A DNA stretch of 64,000 nucleotides, taken from the NCBI RefSeq assembly GCF_000971975.1, contig NZ_LAQO01000001.1:62001-126000 (forward strand), given 5' to 3'. Shown in pieces: positions 61,735-64,000 of the stretch. Source of the stretch: Paenibacillus algorifonticola. GTDB taxonomy: Bacteria > Bacillota > Bacilli > Paenibacillales > Paenibacillaceae. Position numbers and translations under genes: made by a program. Below the pieces are notes generated by a model. That model made no database searches. It saw only the letters and a list, made by a program, of their open reading frames with translations, and was not told the DNA's origin. How positions within the stretch are numbered: position 1 is the first letter of the stretch; the number at the start of each line of letters is the position of its first letter.

Positions 61735-63348
61735 CTAGGATTTCGAGGCAGCCAAGTATCGGTCATACTGAGCCTGCCTGCCCGCAATGATTTGTTCAAT
61801 ATTCATATTTTTCAAGTTTGCAATATAAGCATCGAATTGATCAAGACTTTCTTTTCCTGTTATGAATTTTAAATTCATTTCATCCACATACGTTTGGATG
61901 TCCGGCATCGACATGTTTTCGACGCTTGCTTCCTCTGGCAGTGCATACACGTTAGGGAACGGAGGACGGATATATTGCTCAAGCTCCTTATCACGCTTCT
62001 CATGCCATGGCGCTACAATCGCATCCGCAGAATCCGTCGATTGGGCGCTGGGCAGGTTGACCGGGCCAATGCCATATTTTTGAATAAAGTCATTATCCTT
62101 GCCCTTCTCGGTGAACTGCTTCTTGCCGTCCTTCACTTCATATGTTACGCCTTCAATACCCCAAGTGTAGTACGTTTGGGCTTCTTCGCCAATGGCATAG
62201 TCCAGAAATTTGAAGGCCAGCTCAGGGTTTTTGGCATTTTTGGAAATACCGAAAATCCGGCTCACTGGCGTACGGCCCACATAGAACTGGTCGCCATGTG
62301 GCCCCTTCAGCGGCAAAATGCCTTGGATAAGTGGCTCCTCCGGGTTGTAGTCCGCGAATAGCGGGCTGTACACCATAGACGTATACCAGCTGAAGTTGAA
62401 CGTCGCGCCGGTTATATTTTGCGAAAATCTCGATGTCACTTGATCCGCTGTCGTACTGGCAAAATCAACGCCCAGCAAACCGTCGTTATACAAGCCGTTC
62501 AGGTAAGTCAAATACTCCTTGTAGACTGGCTCATAGTAACCATAGTGCACTTTGCTGCTGTCATCCGCGTAAAAATTACTCGATAAATCCAGGCCGAACA
62601 CCGGGCCAAAGGCCATCGGTATAAATTTCGGGTCCATCGACATTGGAATTTCATCCTGCTTGCCATTGCCGTTCGGATCGTCTGTTTTGAATTTTTTCAG
62701 CATTTCCGTAAATTCGTCAAGTGTTGTCGGCTCTTGAAGGCCTAGCTTTTTCAGCCATCTTTCATTCACCATAAACTCCGGCATGTAATTTTTCGTCAGC
62801 GTCTGCTGCGGGATATAATACATTTTACCATCTGGAGTCGTGAGACTGGCTTTAATATCCGGCGATTTTTCATAAAGTTTTTTCAAATTGACGCCATATT
62901 TCTCATACAGCTCATCAAGCGGCATAAACAGTCCACTATTCAAATATTTCATCGTCTGATCCGTGTCCGGCAAATAAACGATGTCAGGCAAATCCATGCC
63001 AGCTGCGAGGCGCGGCCCTACCGCATCCGGGTAGTTTTGCGGAGGCAGCAGCTCCCAGTTCACTTTAACATTGGCATTTTTCTCAATTTGCTTGACGATT
63101 TCTGCCGATGCCAGATCTACATTCGTTGTCCAGGCATTCGTTCCGAGGAAGGACAGCTCCTGATTAGGCTGGTCGGTAATCGGCCCCGAGCCGTTGTAAG
63201 CTGGCCCCGTTTCTGCTGCTGTGCTTGCCGCTGGTGCAGCATTTCCATCCGTAGCTGCCGGTGCTCCGCTGTTGCTGCAGCCCGCCACTGCCGTCGCCAA
63301 AATCATAACCGACAATACTTTTTTTGCCCCTTTTAACTGTTGTGCCAT
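61735..63348 (-). CDS. Extracellular solute-binding lipoprotein
   Basis: 537 residues. Signal MAQQLKGAKKVLSVMILATA with lipobox VAGC (Cys24), then an Ala/Ser-rich linker. LplA-type features: ERWLKKLGLQEPTTLDEFTE and KTDDPNGNGKQDEIPM. Works with the permease just upstream for oligosaccharide uptake, probably pectin-derived. Confidence 0.9.
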   Translation of the reverse strand: MAQQLKGAKKVLSVMILATAVAGCSNSGAPAATDGNAAPAASTAAETGPAYNGSGPITDQPNQELSFLGTNAWTTNVDLASAEIVKQIEKNANVKVNWELLPPQNYPDAVGPRLAAGMDLPDIVYLPDTDQTMKYLNSGLFMPLDELYEKYGVNLKKLYEKSPDIKASLTTPDGKMYYIPQQTLTKNYMPEFMVNERWLKKLGLQEPTTLDEFTEMLKKFKTDDPNGNGKQDEIPMSMDPKFIPMAFGPVFGLDLSSNFYADDSSKVHYGYYEPVYKEYLTYLNGLYNDGLLGVDFASTTADQVTSRFSQNITGATFNFSWYTSMVYSPLFADYNPEEPLIQGILPLKGPHGDQFYVGRTPVSRIFGISKNAKNPELAFKFLDYAIGEEAQTYYTWGIEGVTYEVKDGKKQFTEKGKDNDFIQKYGIGPVNLPSAQSTDSADAIVAPWHEKRDKELEQYIRPPFPNVYALPEEASVENMSMPDIQTYVDEMNLKFITGKESLDQFDAYIANLKNMNIEQIIAGRQAQYDRYLAASKS

Positions 63349-63393
63349 TTAATGTTCCCTCCCAATAGTAAAAGCCGAGTTTACAAGCGGTCG

Positions 63394-64000
63394 TTAGCCT
63401 TTCACTGCGCCCAGCGTAATGCCTTTAACGAAATAACGCTGGATAAAGGGGTAAATCATAATAATGGGCAAAATGCTTACGACGATGGATACATATCTGA
63501 CCTGCAGAGAAGATACCGCAAGCGCTCCTGTCGACGTGGCCCCGCCCATACGCTGCATAATTTCCGGGGATGCCATAATGAGCACCCTTCGCAGAAAAAT
63601 TTGCAGCGGCTGCAGCTCCTGGTTGCCTAAATAAAGCAGCGCCGAGAAAAAATTGTTCCAGTGAAACACCGCGTAATACAAGGTCAGCACCGCAAGCGTT
63701 GGCTTGACGATCGGTACGGCGAGCCGGAACAGCATCGTAATATCATTCGCTCCGTCGATGGAGGCGCTCTCGAAAATTTCCTTTGGAATGCCTTCAAAGG
63801 CCGAGCGGCAAATCATGACGTTGAACGTAATGACAAGCACCGGAACGACCATGACCCACCTCGTGTTGTAGAGGCCAAGCGTCGTCAGCAGCATGTAAAG
63901 CGGAATTAATCCACCGGAAAAATACATCGTAAACGCAATGAAGAAATTCAGCTTGCGTCTAAGGAAAAAATGCGATCTGGACAAAGGAAACGCGGCCAGG
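63394..64000 (-). CDS. Carbohydrate ABC permease (LplC type, 5' end outside window)
   Basis: About 202 codons; the frame runs off the window end. EAA loop ESASIDGANDITMLFRLAVP and end VKGITLGAVKG identify the MalG-type permease of the LplC/YtcP subgroup. Precedes the binding-protein gene by 45 bases. Confidence 0.9.
   Translation of the reverse strand, partial: LAAFPLSRSHFFLRRKLNFFIAFTMYFSGGLIPLYMLLTTLGLYNTRWVMVVPVLVITFNVMICRSAFEGIPKEIFESASIDGANDITMLFRLAVPIVKPTLAVLTLYYAVFHWNNFFSALLYLGNQELQPLQIFLRRVLIMASPEIMQRMGGATSTGALAVSSLQVRYVSIVVSILPIIMIYPFIQRYFVKGITLGAVKG

Noticed and set aside
1-64000. CRISPR arrays, insertion sequences or prophage genes
   Set aside because: No regularly spaced direct repeats, no transposase or integrase frames and no phage structural genes were seen.

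Overview
The window reads as a chromosome segment of an endospore-forming Firmicute, most likely Paenibacillus. The reasons are a gerP spore-germination operon with a SigK-type promoter, a CotP-like small heat-shock protein and a YjcZ-like sporulation peptide, SigA/DnaG/glyQS housekeeping genes with Bacillus-type ribosome binding sites, a T-box leader, Spo0A boxes, and several LplA/LplB/YtcP carbohydrate ABC systems with YesMN two-component regulators. Most genes are on the minus strand.

Layout. 1-9.3 kb: end of a Lsa/Vga-like ABC-F gene, a truncated metallophosphatase, a BBE-type flavoprotein, a two-component system with a membrane-bound serine hydrolase, a YdeI homologue with an in-frame stop, and a DoxX-ArsR-AHSA1 operon behind a consensus promoter that carries two tandem palindromic operators. 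Two degenerate tRNA-Ala-like elements flank this part. 9.3-12.2 kb: spore genes (CotP-like, gerPA-E, YjcZ-like). 12.2-21.4 kb: a carbohydrate ABC importer with two binding lipoproteins and a YesM/YesN pair. 21.6-28.8 kb: an AT-rich block of HpaB-type monooxygenase, NUDIX hydrolase, M24 peptidase-fold protein, SbnA-like PLP enzyme, enterobacterial-type PyrE, MFS transporter and HAD phosphatase, with three Spo0A boxes upstream; this looks like an undescribed small-molecule pathway. 29-34.8 kb: glgC-glgD-glgA-GH15 glycogen operon. 35-44.2 kb: small zinc-finger protein, PAS-XRE regulator, HelD, a preQ1-I riboswitch with a queuosine-precursor transporter, a membrane alpha/beta hydrolase with YlmA, and a YwaC-type alarmone synthetase. 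44.2-48.2 kb: small membrane and DUF proteins, YpuI, a subtilase and a DUF488 protein. 48.3-59.4 kb: rnpB, Nif3-like, trmK, membrane protein, sigA, dnaG, yqxD, yqfL, glyS, glyQ and a T-box. 59.5-64 kb: pectin use (pectinesterase, LacI regulator, binding lipoprotein, permease cut by the window edge).

The most interesting unexplained signals are: (1) a 60-nt block, 56/60 identical in two copies, each followed by a sequence-divergent but structure-conserved hairpin, in the 5' leaders of an ABC binding-protein gene and a PAS-XRE gene (a candidate unnamed RNA element); (2) the Spo0A-box AT-rich gene cluster; (3) a tRNA-Ala(GGC)-like gene with its T-loop split by about 165 nt, with related sequence 6 kb away. 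Several starts given here are placed downstream of the longest open frame because a strong Shine-Dalgarno sequence decides them.
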